In this document: positions 56,100 through 64,000 of the stretch, piece by piece
Layout: every line of letters starts with the position of its first letter
Numbering within the stretch: position 1 is the first letter of the stretch
Program-made: the position numbers and the translations under genes
The notes under the pieces: generated by a model
The model's input: the letters and a program-made list of their open reading frames with translations, nothing else
The model's database searches: none
Told to the model about the DNA's origin: nothing
Assembly (NCBI RefSeq): GCF_005860765.1
Contig: NZ_VCEI01000011.1
Coordinates: 496,001-560,000, forward strand
Direction: 5' to 3'
Origin: Dyadobacter sediminis
Lineage (GTDB): Bacteria; Bacteroidota; Bacteroidia; Cytophagales; Spirosomataceae
DNA length: 64,000 nucleotides

Positions 56100-56692
56100 A
56101 GTTCAATTTTCAGTCCGAATGCCAGATTAACAATATCCCGGGGTTTCAGGTATTTCGGGTTTTGTACATAACTGATCAGCAGCAAATCGTACGTTCCGAG
56201 TTCATAGTACAGTTCAGCTTTTTTCTTTTTGTTGTAGAAGTAAATGTCCCGGCCTACCTTTCCGCCGATATAGGCACCGGGACGGAATGAGGTTGCCCAC
56301 CAGTAATATCCTTTCGGATAATACGACGGCCATTTGGTATCAAATTGCGGCCCGAATGTATAATTGAGGTAAAATCCTAGGGAAAAGGGAACGAGATTCA
56401 GCGTATTTTTCAACGGAATGCGCCACGGTGAATACGTGGTTTTTGCAGTAATGGTCACCAGCGCGTCGCCGCCGTATTTCTGTGGCAGAAAGCCGAAAAG
56501 CAGATCGGTTTCCAGGGTCTTGTTTCGGGAGATATAGCCGGGCCCGGCGGATAGAAAACCGATGTTTCCGGCAAACTGTAATTTTACGTGGTCCGGTACG
56601 TACCATTTATTCAATCCGGCTTGTTCATCTTGTGCGAAGGCCGTTGTAAAAAACAGTAAAAAGGTTGCCGTAAGCAGGTTTTTCATCTTCAT
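56096..56692 (-). CDS. Exported beta-barrel-like hypothetical protein
   Basis: This protein of about 198 residues starts at ATG 56692, in a TGATG overlap with the stop of the metallophosphoesterase gene. The signal peptide MKMKNLLTATFLLFFTTAFAQ is clear. The rest is rich in aromatic residues in alternating patterns (NLVPFSLGFYLNYTFGPQF, then FRPGAYIGGKVGRDIYFY), as in small outer-membrane barrels. No named family is recognised. Translational coupling suggests it works with the phosphoesterase. Its last bases overlap the opposing PAS/GAF gene by 4. Confidence 0.75.
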   Translation of the reverse strand: MKMKNLLTATFLLFFTTAFAQDEQAGLNKWYVPDHVKLQFAGNIGFLSAGPGYISRNKTLETDLLFGFLPQKYGGDALVTITAKTTYSPWRIPLKNTLNLVPFSLGFYLNYTFGPQFDTKWPSYYPKGYYWWATSFRPGAYIGGKVGRDIYFYNKKKKAELYYELGTYDLLLISYVQNPKYLKPRDIVNLAFGLKIEL

Positions 56693-57525
56693 CAATATTC
56701 TATTTGTTCCGCTTTGTAGCCGCCGTTCCATGTTGTAATCACGAAATAACCCCGTTTGACCATGGCCGTTGACAATATATACTGCACGCCGTCCTTATAA
56801 TATTCTTCATTCCGGAATGAATGCTGATGACCGTACAAGGAAAATTTTACATTGGGATCTTCAGCCAGCATGCGGGAATATGAAAGTTCCAGATTTCGGT
56901 CAAAATCACCGTCAAATGGCGGTACGTGTGCAACAACGATCGCGTTTTTATTTTCCGGATTGTTCCGCAGCTCCGCGCGAAGCCAGTTGAGGTCGGGAAT
57001 GCTGCCGTCAAAGGCATATTCCCGGGAATTGGTGTTGATAAAAATGAACTTGTTGTTGCCGTATTCGAACGAGTAGTTCAGCGCTCCGAACATTTTACGG
57101 TAGGAAGCCGATCCGTTTGCCACAATATCATGATTGCCGATGACCGTTAAATAAGGATATTTAAGCCCGGACATGATCTCGTTTACCCATTTGAATTCCT
57201 GCGATAAACCAAAATCGGAAATATCGCCGGCATGAAGTACAAAGGAAATATTCTTCTGGCTGTTGGCGCTTTTTACGAAATATTCCGCTTCATCGTACCA
57301 GCGCTGTGTATCGCCCATCAGAATAAAACGGACGGTATCTTCCGGAGGAATTGAACGAATGCTTTCGATATTTTTGGCAGTCAGGTTTTTTTCGTTGTCG
57401 CGGAAAATAACCTGATTGGGATTATACTGAAATATTCCGTTGCAGGAAAAGGAAGCTATCGCTGTAACGAGAATGGCGTATACGGAAATTTTTTTCAGAT
57501 GGTTGGGATAGGAAACATCCAACAT
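56692..57525 (-). CDS. Metallophosphoesterase lipoprotein (calcineurin-like)
   Basis: This 277-residue protein has a lipoprotein-like signal ending ASFSC (C28) and the calcineurin-type metallophosphoesterase fold. Metal motifs are GDTQ (72-74, where the usual D-x-H is D-x-Q), HAGDISD, GNHD, AHVPPF and YGHQHS. The first-site His to Gln change may alter metal choice. It probably removes phosphate from an extracytoplasmic substrate. It is coupled to the barrel-like gene downstream. Confidence 0.85.
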   Translation of the reverse strand: MLDVSYPNHLKKISVYAILVTAIASFSCNGIFQYNPNQVIFRDNEKNLTAKNIESIRSIPPEDTVRFILMGDTQRWYDEAEYFVKSANSQKNISFVLHAGDISDFGLSQEFKWVNEIMSGLKYPYLTVIGNHDIVANGSASYRKMFGALNYSFEYGNNKFIFINTNSREYAFDGSIPDLNWLRAELRNNPENKNAIVVAHVPPFDGDFDRNLELSYSRMLAEDPNVKFSLYGHQHSFRNEEYYKDGVQYILSTAMVKRGYFVITTWNGGYKAEQIEY

Positions 57526-57600
57526 GATTTATCGGTTTACTCTGCAATAAGTAGCAAACGCCTAAATCAGGGCTATAATTCCGGTACGGGCCTTTTTACC

Positions 57601-58401
57601 CTATTTCCCCATCCATAGTTTGAACTCATTCGACTTTTCCCTGCTGATCACCGTTTCCTTGTCGTAGACCGGATTGAGCACAAGGGCAAGCCGGTTATTG
57701 TAGTATGGTTGAATCTGAACCACAGACTGATGCGTAATGATGATACTGCGGTTTATACGGAAAAAATGTTCCGGGTCAAGGAACGATTCGAGATCATCCA
57801 TGCGGTAATCCACGACGAATTTCTGGCCTTGAAAATTTTTAAAAAAACTGATGCCGTCTTCGATATAAAAGTAGGCAATGTCACCGACCTCAATCGAAAC
57901 CATGCGCTGGCCTTGCTTGACAAGAAAACGTTTTCTGTACTCTGTGGCGGGCTGATGCTGCAGCTGGATATTTTTCAGAATGCTTTCCAGATTGGAAGTT
58001 AATGATTCCGTGTTCTTGCTGCGCTGCTGGCCGGTAAGGTCATAGTATTTCCGGAGACTTCGCTGAAGGTCTTCTTTCTGGACTGGTTTCAGAAGGTAAT
58101 CGATGCTGTTGACCTTGAAAGCCTGAAGCGCATATTCATCATAGGAAGTCGTGAAGATGATTGTACTTCGTAGATCGACTCTGTTGAAGATTTCAAAACT
58201 TTGCCCGTCGGCCAGTTCAATGTCGAGGAAAATAAGGTCGGGTTCGCTTTCTCCTTTTGCGCGGTTGTCCAGGATCCACTCCACAGTCGCTTCAATGCTT
58301 GGCGTATTTCCTTTGATCTCAAATTCAGGCGCAGTTTCCTCAAGCAGTTTGGTCAGCTTTCGTACGGCCAGTTTCTCGTCTTCAACAATCAGGATATTCA
58401 T
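57601..58401 (-). CDS. LytTR-family response regulator
   Basis: This 266-residue regulator has a receiver domain (about 1-125, IVEDEK, D60 in LIFLDIEL, K107-region LLKP) and a LytTR DNA-binding domain (about 155-262, with YRMDDLESFLDPEHFFRINRS and IQPYYNNRLALVL). It lies downstream of two LytS-type kinase genes in one leftward operon and overlaps the nearer one by 4 bases. It should regulate promoters in response to one or both kinases. LytTR targets cannot be inferred from the sequence. Confidence 0.93.
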   Translation of the reverse strand: MNILIVEDEKLAVRKLTKLLEETAPEFEIKGNTPSIEATVEWILDNRAKGESEPDLIFLDIELADGQSFEIFNRVDLRSTIIFTTSYDEYALQAFKVNSIDYLLKPVQKEDLQRSLRKYYDLTGQQRSKNTESLTSNLESILKNIQLQHQPATEYRKRFLVKQGQRMVSIEVGDIAYFYIEDGISFFKNFQGQKFVVDYRMDDLESFLDPEHFFRINRSIIITHQSVVQIQPYYNNRLALVLNPVYDKETVISREKSNEFKLWMGK

Positions 58402-59474
58402 TGGATTTCAGGTTTGTCGTTCAGTAAGGGTAACAGAATGGTAAAATAATCAGCGCTGACTTCAATGACAGGCTGCCTGTCGGAAAGAAGCTGATATTTG
58501 GCCTGAATATTGGCCAGTCCGAGTTTGGTGGATTTTACCGGCGTTGATTTTTCCAGCAGGTTGTTCCGCACCTCCAGCAAATTATTTCCAACGGACCGGA
58601 TTTCAATCAGCAAAGGGTTTTTTTCAAGAATGGTGTTGTGCTTTACGGCATTTTCCACCAGCAGTTGCAGCGTCAGCGGAGGAATGAGCATGGAAAGCTG
58701 GGAATCGCCGACATCAATAACCATTTCCAGTCCTTCATCATATCGGGTTCTGAGCAGGTGATAATACGATTGTATGAATCTGATTTCCGCTGACAGGGTT
58801 GTGAGTTCATGCTGGTTGGTTTGTAAAAGATACCGGTAAACTTTCGCCATTTCATCCACAAATTGTTCCGCACGTTGCGGTTCATCCATAATCAAGGCGG
58901 AAAGCGTGTTCAGGCTGTTGAAAAGAAAGTGCGGATTAACTTGGCTTTTCAGGCTTTGCAATTGTCCCTGCAGACCTGCTTTTTTAATCGCTTCTTTGTT
59001 CATTTTGATTTCTTTCCATTTGCCCAGCGAGTAATTTACCTCGTACAATCCGGTCAGCAGCAGCACGGCCACAAATTCGAATGAATAAACATAGACCATT
59101 TTGTCCATCGTAAGCTGCGCATTCAAAGGCTTGTACCGGATAATCGCAAAGGCGTAAACCGTAATATAAGTACCCGTTAGCAGGAAAAATGCGAGCGCCG
59201 TAAAAGTTGCTCGCTTGAATGTGGATTGAAGTGCAGGATATCTTCCTGCAATATATTGCGCGGCCCAGTCATGCGGGATAAATGCAAGAATGGTAAGCAG
59301 CAGAATCAGCAGGGTACCATTGATAAAGTTGCCGACACTGGCCAGATACGGATCTCCGATCAGCAGATAAGTAATGGTGGGCACAAACCACGGAACAAGC
59401 AGCGCAAACATCCAGCGGCCAAACAGGCTCAGCCAGATCAGGCGTCCGATGGAATGGAATTCGATTGACGGCAT
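58398..59474 (-). CDS. LytS-type membrane sensor histidine kinase, proximal copy
   Basis: This 358-residue kinase has four predicted membrane helices in the first 150 residues (for example VGNFINGTLLILLLTILAF), then a PF06580-type histidine kinase region with H182 in NPHFLFNSLNTLSALI, and an ATPase part with VENAVKHN. It has no large extracellular sensor domain. It overlaps the LytTR regulator gene by 4 bases and abuts the second kinase gene without a gap. Sequence layout and motifs show it is a paralogue of that second kinase. Confidence 0.92.
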   Translation of the reverse strand: MPSIEFHSIGRLIWLSLFGRWMFALLVPWFVPTITYLLIGDPYLASVGNFINGTLLILLLTILAFIPHDWAAQYIAGRYPALQSTFKRATFTALAFFLLTGTYITVYAFAIIRYKPLNAQLTMDKMVYVYSFEFVAVLLLTGLYEVNYSLGKWKEIKMNKEAIKKAGLQGQLQSLKSQVNPHFLFNSLNTLSALIMDEPQRAEQFVDEMAKVYRYLLQTNQHELTTLSAEIRFIQSYYHLLRTRYDEGLEMVIDVGDSQLSMLIPPLTLQLLVENAVKHNTILEKNPLLIEIRSVGNNLLEVRNNLLEKSTPVKSTKLGLANIQAKYQLLSDRQPVIEVSADYFTILLPLLNDKPEIQ

Positions 59475-60512
59475 TTAGGTATAGATCAAAGGCAGAACGA
59501 CCGCAAACCCAGTTTCATCTTCTTTTATCTGAATGGTGCCTGCCTGATTAAACAATATTTTATAGCGTGTTACTAGCGCTGCCAGTCCGGACGTGCTGAA
59601 TGGCATTCTTACTTTCCGTTTCTGAAGATTGTTTTTTACTTCCAGCTGCCCGGTTGCAGTCGTCCGGATGACGATGTGCAGCGGCTGGCCGGGAGAAACA
59701 ATGTTGTGCCGGACGGCATTGTCCAGCAGTGTCTGCAAAGTCAGCGGCCCCATTTGCCCGCTGAGGTAAATGTCCGCCACGTCAATTTTGACATCGATTC
59801 CGTCTTCATACCTCGTTTTAAGCAGGTAAATATAGGATTGAATAAAGCGGATTTCGCTTTCAAGCGTCACGAGATTGGTTTCAAGTTCAGCGGCATTTAC
59901 ATTCAGCAGGTACCGGTATACTTTCGACATTTCATCCACGAATTTCTCGGCGGTGGATGGCGCTTCGGAAATCAGAATAGACAATGAATTCAGGCAATTG
60001 AACAGGAAATGCGGATTAACCTGCTGTTTTACAACTTCCAGTTCGGTCTGGATCTGCTTTTGTTCCATTTGCTGCAGTTCGAGCTGGTTGGTTTTCCATT
60101 GCTTGAAGGTATAGGTAAGTTCGGATAAACCCGCACCCGCAAGCGAAGCACCGAGAATAACAAAAACGGTCCATAATACATGATCTCTTTTGAGGGAAAA
60201 ACCAAACAGGCCGAACTGGTCATAAAGGGTGATCACCAGGTAAAGCATGGTAATCGTTACGCCGGAATAAAGTACAAACCATAGCAAGACGCGGTAAACG
60301 GATTGTCCGATATCGGGGTAAAGCCTGGCAATGAAGCCGGCTATCAGGTGGTTGATACGGTAAGTTGTCAGGTAAATAATCAGGTTTAAAATGCTTCCGG
60401 TCAATGAAATCCGCCAGTCCGAAAAATAGATTTGCCCCCAGGTCAGATAACCTGTTAACGGAACGAGCCAGAGAAATACAAAAAAAAGTATGGAAAACCG
60501 GGTGTTCATCAT
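59475..60512 (-). CDS. LytS-type membrane sensor histidine kinase, distal copy
   Basis: This 345-residue protein has the same plan as its neighbour: four membrane helices to about residue 135, a short coiled coil (QQMEQKQIQTELEVVKQQ), H168 in NPHFLFNCLNSLSILI and an ATPase part with LDNAVRHN. Its stop codon is directly followed by the start of the next kinase. It is the first gene of the three-gene operon. Two kinases and one regulator suggest either integration of two inputs or heterodimer formation. Confidence 0.92.
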   Translation of the reverse strand: MMNTRFSILFFVFLWLVPLTGYLTWGQIYFSDWRISLTGSILNLIIYLTTYRINHLIAGFIARLYPDIGQSVYRVLLWFVLYSGVTITMLYLVITLYDQFGLFGFSLKRDHVLWTVFVILGASLAGAGLSELTYTFKQWKTNQLELQQMEQKQIQTELEVVKQQVNPHFLFNCLNSLSILISEAPSTAEKFVDEMSKVYRYLLNVNAAELETNLVTLESEIRFIQSYIYLLKTRYEDGIDVKIDVADIYLSGQMGPLTLQTLLDNAVRHNIVSPGQPLHIVIRTTATGQLEVKNNLQKRKVRMPFSTSGLAALVTRYKILFNQAGTIQIKEDETGFAVVLPLIYT

Positions 60513-60715
60513 ATAGTTCGGCCAGCATTTGTAAAATTAGGAAAGCATTTGCATAGCGTTAAATTACAGATTGTTCAAATGTTAATATTTACTTCCCAAT
60601 TGTAAATTTTGTACGTCAAACGGTTTTATACCACAATCTGACCAGGTTTGTACTACCTGTTTTTGCGGGCATGGTTATTGCAATCCCGGAATTATGCATT
60701 TAACTAACTAATAAA

Positions 60716-61159
60716 ATGATGAAAATGAACAGGATTTTAGGCACGCTGGGAATGATGCTGATAACCATGTCACTGTCGGCACAGGTCGTATCTAAGGATT
60801 CCATTAATACGCTTAAAGCTGAAAAGGAACAGATTGAAGCCAACAAAAAACTGAATGACCGCAAACTGGAACTCGCCAAGCTTGAAAACGAGCTGGAAAA
60901 GAAGACCAGAGATGCGGAAAAAGCAGCCGATAACGCTCAGAAATCTGCGGACGAAAATAAAAGAATGGCCGAAAAACTGGGTGATGATCCGCAGGATAAA
61001 AAACTGGCGCGCAGAGCCAGTAAAAGTGCCAGTTCGGCGCAACGTGATGCAAAAAGAGCCCGGAAAGCGTCGGATGACCTGGATGAACTCAGAAAAGACA
61101 TTAATTCTTTGCGTGATAAAATCGCAAGCGATGAGTCTAAATTGACTGTAAGACCATAA
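60716..61159 (+). CDS. Small periplasmic coiled-coil protein, paralogue of the domain at 37425-38999
   Basis: This 147-residue protein has a signal peptide ending SLSAQ and is then almost entirely a charged alanine/lysine/glutamate coiled coil. VSKDSIN, KKLNDRKLELAKLENELEKKT and ASKSASSAQRDAKRARKASDDLDELRKDI correspond to the N-terminal third of the large outer-membrane protein at 37425-38999. It has no barrel. It may act as a free periplasmic partner or competitor of that protein. It is divergent from the LytS operon, separated by 200 bases. Confidence 0.78.
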   Translation: MMKMNRILGTLGMMLITMSLSAQVVSKDSINTLKAEKEQIEANKKLNDRKLELAKLENELEKKTRDAEKAADNAQKSADENKRMAEKLGDDPQDKKLARRASKSASSAQRDAKRARKASDDLDELRKDINSLRDKIASDESKLTVRP

Positions 61160-61278
61160 TAAATCCGATGTTTGCTAAAAATCATATCCGCCGAGAGTAG
61201 CTGCAAGTGCTTCGCGGAGGATCTTTTACAAGGCATACTTTTTTAAACAGCTAAGTTAAAAAACCAAAAACATCAATC

Positions 61279-61566
61279 ATGGCAACTAAAAGCAACAGTA
61301 CAACGAATCATGATGAAATCCGTGCCTGGGTGGAGAAAAGAGGAGGAAAGCCGGTCACAGTTAAGGGAACAGGCGACAGCGACGAGCATGCCGGAATATT
61401 AAGAATTGATTTCCCGGGTTACAGTGGCGGCGATTCGCTGGAACCAATCAGCTGGGAAGAGTTTTTTGAGAAGTTCGACGAAAGCGGACTGGAATTTTTG
61501 TACCAGGAAGAAACCAGCGATGGCAAGGAAAGCCGTTTCAACAAATTTGTAAACAAGTCCAAGTAA
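61279..61566 (+). CDS. Conserved small hypothetical protein
   Basis: This 95-residue soluble protein contains EIRAWVEKRGGKPVTVKGTG, LRIDFPGYSGGDSLEPISWEE and FFEKFDESGLEFLYQ. This matches a widespread short family often labelled, without good reason, as a glucan branching enzyme; nothing in it resembles a glycosyl hydrolase. It has no signal peptide. Its function is unknown. A good terminator follows 30 bases after the stop. Confidence 0.78.
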   Translation: MATKSNSTTNHDEIRAWVEKRGGKPVTVKGTGDSDEHAGILRIDFPGYSGGDSLEPISWEEFFEKFDESGLEFLYQEETSDGKESRFNKFVNKSK

Positions 61567-62012
61567 ATGTCTGAAGATGTTTAAAAATTGTACTAAACCG
61601 CTTTATGGCGGTTTTTTTGTTTCTCAAGGTTTTCCGGAAATCAGGATTTCGAATATATTCGTGTTGGCAAATACTTTTTATAAGTTATAAATGAAAGATA
61701 CATATTTTACAGTTTATAATATTGAATGGTTTTAAAGATCAATATTATATCAAGTACAATACTTTAAATATATATGTGTTAATTTCCGGAGTTGTAGTAA
61801 ATGAAAAATCCGGATTTGATTATCCGGATTTTAACGTAATCAGTAATAGCAGTGTGTATAGTGTAAATAAATGTGTGTATAGCTTTTATTAGATCGGAAG
61901 CTTGGATTGGATGCAAACAAACTATTTAAACAGTACATCACCAAAGCAGATGATCGAGAGGCAGAATTCAGTTAACGATCGGTAAAGCGAACCCGAAACT
62001 TGTACCTCGATA
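61567..62012. other. AT-rich intergenic region
   Basis: About 446 bases hold the terminator at 61595-61621 and a second perfect hairpin (AAAATCCGGAT at 61805-61815 with ATCCGGATTTT at 61822-61832), which could terminate transcription of the leftward phosphoesterase gene. TGTGTATAG occurs twice near 61850-61885. No gene is supported. Confidence 0.5.
61595..61621 (+). terminator. Rho-independent terminator after the 95-residue gene
   Basis: AAACCGC (61595-61601) pairs with GCGGTTT (61608-61614), followed by a run of T on the plus strand. Confidence 0.85.
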
Positions 62013-62951
62013 TTAAATGTCTCTGTTTTTTACCCGATAATTGACGTACTGGTTTGTAAAAGAACCATCGTCAAAAAGATCAATAACGGCATAACCCGCT
62101 CTTGTTTCCTGTACTTTCCCAAACCAGTAGTTGCCGCATACTGCTCCGTTGCAGCAGTAACTTACTTGGTTATAATCCACACGGTCCAACACATGCGTAT
62201 GTCCGCTGATGGCCAGTTTAACATTATCATGTTTGTTGAAAATTCCGATAATATCCGAAACATCGGTATGCATCCAGCTTCCGGAAATGAGCCAGCTGTC
62301 ATTTTGCATGTTTTTGTCCCGCACAAATACACTTGCGCAAAGAATCGGAATATGTGAAATAACCATTACCGGTGTTTGCGGTGAAGTTTGGTTCAGATCT
62401 TTTTTCAGCCATTCCATTTGTTCCTCATCCAGCTTTGCATAATAAGTGAATCCTTCGTCCCGGACATGAATGCTGTCCAGAAAAATCAGGTGCCAGCCGT
62501 TTTTGTCCAAGCTGTAATAGGGCTTTTGTAATTCAAATTCATCCATAGCCCATTTTTTTCCGTCTTCGAAAACGGCGCCTTGTTCCCTGTTGCTCCATAT
62601 ATCGTGATTTCCGATGACAGAGTAAAACGGCAGTGAATTATCGTCTTTCATCACCTGATGAAAAAGCTTCCATTGCGTGGCCAGTTTGGATTGCGTGCTG
62701 CCGCCTGCTCCCATGATAGAGTCGCCGCCGTTGATAATCAGGTCGGGCTTTATGGACAAATTCTGAATATGATGAAGACACTTTGCCATGCCGTTGGCTG
62801 CCCAAAGCTGAGGCTGAACGTGTATGTCCGTGATGTGAGCAATCCGCAAAACTCTGGCCGGTGCTTTTTTAATCACATCATTTGCTATATCCGGAAGTGA
62901 AATTCCGCCCGCCAGCAAACCCATATTTTTCAACAGACTTCTTCTTTGCAT
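62013..62951 (-). CDS. Exported metallophosphoesterase with Tat-like signal
   Basis: This 312-residue protein opens with MQRRSLLKNMGLLAGG, a twin-arginine-like signal, followed by a calcineurin-type phosphoesterase domain. All metal motifs are canonical: TDIH (about 40-43), GGDS, GNHD, SHIP and GHTH. It should fold in the cytosol with its metals and then be exported by the Tat route to hydrolyse a phosphoester outside. It stands alone. It differs from the lipoprotein phosphoesterase at 56692-57525, which has D-x-Q in the first motif. Confidence 0.87.
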   Translation of the reverse strand: MQRRSLLKNMGLLAGGISLPDIANDVIKKAPARVLRIAHITDIHVQPQLWAANGMAKCLHHIQNLSIKPDLIINGGDSIMGAGGSTQSKLATQWKLFHQVMKDDNSLPFYSVIGNHDIWSNREQGAVFEDGKKWAMDEFELQKPYYSLDKNGWHLIFLDSIHVRDEGFTYYAKLDEEQMEWLKKDLNQTSPQTPVMVISHIPILCASVFVRDKNMQNDSWLISGSWMHTDVSDIIGIFNKHDNVKLAISGHTHVLDRVDYNQVSYCCNGAVCGNYWFGKVQETRAGYAVIDLFDDGSFTNQYVNYRVKNRDI

Positions 62952-63085
62952 AACATTGAATGGAGTTAACTGATTGGAATCTACAAAGAACAGTGCCTGA
63001 AATCAGCAACTTAGCGTTGAGTAAACGAAATAAAATCTAACCGTTATCCGGACACTTTCAAAAACAGCATAGTCAGGATTCGCAA

Positions 63086-64000
63086 TCAGTTTTCCGGCTG
63101 CTCAATTTTGCTGATGATTTGCTCGAGGTTAATGCCTTTGTCAAGAACGGGTTTAAACAGGTCACCTTCGTTTTTAATCCGTTCCATAGCGTTGAAGATC
63201 GTAAAGTTCTGAAGCTTCAGACCTTTTTTTACTTCATCCCAGTGCAACGGCATGGAAACGGTTGCGCCCGGTTTGGGACGGACAGAATAGGGTGCCGCAA
63301 GCGTGGCTTGCGGGCGATTCTGCATATAGTCAATGTATATTTTTCCTTTCCGGTCTTTGGTCATACGTTCGATGCTGGTAAAATCCGGAAGTTCCTGCTG
63401 CATCCGACTGGCAATCCATTGTGCAAACAACTGGCACTGATCATAATTATATTTTGCATCTAGCGGAATGTAAACATGGATTCCTGTAGAACCGGAAGTT
63501 TTGCAGAAGCTCGGAACATGAAGCGAATCCAGCAGTTGTTTGATGGTTTGTGCCGTTGTAATGACCTGATTAAAAGTATTGGATGGGTCAGGATCGAGAT
63601 CCAGCAGGCACCAGTCGGGATAATCCGGCTGTTCAGTCCGACTGTTCCAGGGGTGCATGTCAATGCAGCCCAGATTGGCCGCATAAAGCAGGCTGGCTTC
63701 ATCATTGCAGAGCATGAAATTCTTCTGCTCGTCATCACCTTCTGCTTTGTAGGGGAAAGTCCTGATCCAGTCCGGCACTTTACCGGTAACATCTTTCTGG
63801 TAAAACCCTTTTTCCGTAATGCCATTCGGAAAGCGATACAGGGAAAGCGGCCTGTTTTTCAGATAAGGCAGAATATAAGGCGCAACTTCATGGTAATACT
63901 GGATCAGATCCCGTTTCGTTATCTTTTCTTTTTCCCAGTAAAACTTGCTGAGATTGGTGAATTTCACCTCGCTGCCATTTAATTTTTTGATCTGTGTTTC
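63086..64000 (-). CDS. ligD: LigD-type polymerase (NHEJ) domain, 5' end cut by the window edge
   Basis: The visible 305 codons form the archaeo-eukaryotic-primase-type polymerase domain of LigD. LLDLDPDP carries the catalytic acidic pair, KTSGSTGIHVYIP is the nucleotide-binding loop, and DYMQNRPQATLAAPYSVRP closes the fold. The frame stays open to 64000 with family-like sequence (QIKKLNGSEVKFTNLSKFYW), so the GTG near 63967 is not the start; the ligase and possibly nuclease domains should lie beyond the edge. LigD fills and seals double-strand breaks held by Ku; no Ku gene is in the window. The C-terminal position of the polymerase is as reported for related organisms. Confidence 0.9.
   Translation of the reverse strand, partial: ETQIKKLNGSEVKFTNLSKFYWEKEKITKRDLIQYYHEVAPYILPYLKNRPLSLYRFPNGITEKGFYQKDVTGKVPDWIRTFPYKAEGDDEQKNFMLCNDEASLLYAANLGCIDMHPWNSRTEQPDYPDWCLLDLDPDPSNTFNQVITTAQTIKQLLDSLHVPSFCKTSGSTGIHVYIPLDAKYNYDQCQLFAQWIASRMQQELPDFTSIERMTKDRKGKIYIDYMQNRPQATLAAPYSVRPKPGATVSMPLHWDEVKKGLKLQNFTIFNAMERIKNEGDLFKPVLDKGINLEQIISKIEQPEN

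Noticed and set aside
1..64000. tRNA, rRNA, CRISPR array, integrase or intact insertion sequence
   Set aside because: I looked for conserved tRNA arms, regularly spaced repeats and transposase or integrase motifs and saw none; a covariance-model search would be needed to be certain about RNA genes.

Overview
The window looks like chromosomal DNA from a member of the Bacteroidota, probably order Cytophagales (Dyadobacter-like). This is inferred from gene content: two SusC/SusD outer-membrane pairs, three secreted proteins with type IX secretion (T9SS) C-terminal sorting domains, an ECF sigma/FecR pair feeding a SusC with an STN domain, LytS/LytTR signalling genes, and promoter elements of the TAnnTTTG type. 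I see no phage, integrase, intact insertion sequence, CRISPR array, rRNA or tRNA. Naming the genus is inference only.

Left part (1-12724). The window opens inside the 5' end of a DUF1003-type gene on the minus strand. From 782 to 10380 runs a tight plus-strand operon, most junctions being overlaps of 4-14 bases. It encodes an extended-SDR nucleotide-sugar epimerase, an unusual fusion of a clan GH-A hydrolase-like barrel to a second sugar epimerase, a medium-chain dehydrogenase, a Gfo/Idh/MocA oxidoreductase, a GT4 glycosyltransferase and three tandem CgeB-like glycosyltransferases. Together they look like a pathway that makes a modified sugar and assembles a short glycan on an unknown acceptor. 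This is the best candidate in the window for an undescribed system. A lone molybdopterin-binding subunit of the xanthine dehydrogenase family follows.

Centre left (13273-26647). A SusC/SusD pair without its own regulators is followed by two large secreted T9SS cargo proteins: a malectin-domain protein and a 1399-residue M4 (thermolysin-like) metalloprotease. A perfect 47-base palindrome closes the block.

Centre (26895-37186). A DUF6644/DUF6152 membrane and exported pair faces a GH95-like glycoside hydrolase. Convergent to that hydrolase is a SusD-SusC-FecR-ECF sigma set with a good Bacteroidota -7 element in front of the sigma gene. This is a small glycan utilisation locus under trans-envelope control. 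The GH95 protein differs from the family at presumed catalytic positions.

Right half (37425-64000). This part holds mostly minus-strand single genes and small operons. They include a coiled-coil/beta-barrel outer-membrane protein, an SRPBCC protein, a double-receiver response regulator, a flavin-dependent LLM oxidoreductase and a DUF748 protein. An alcohol dehydrogenase gene is flanked by two proteins with related YgaP-like membrane domains. Next come a receiver-Crp/Fnr fusion regulator with its PAS histidine kinase, a Kelch T9SS protein, a PAS/GAF kinase-like protein without an ATPase domain, a metallophosphoesterase/beta-barrel pair and two tandem LytS-type kinases with one LytTR regulator. 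The end of the window has a small paralogue of the coiled-coil domain, a second metallophosphoesterase, and the polymerase domain of a LigD-type DNA repair protein cut by the right edge.
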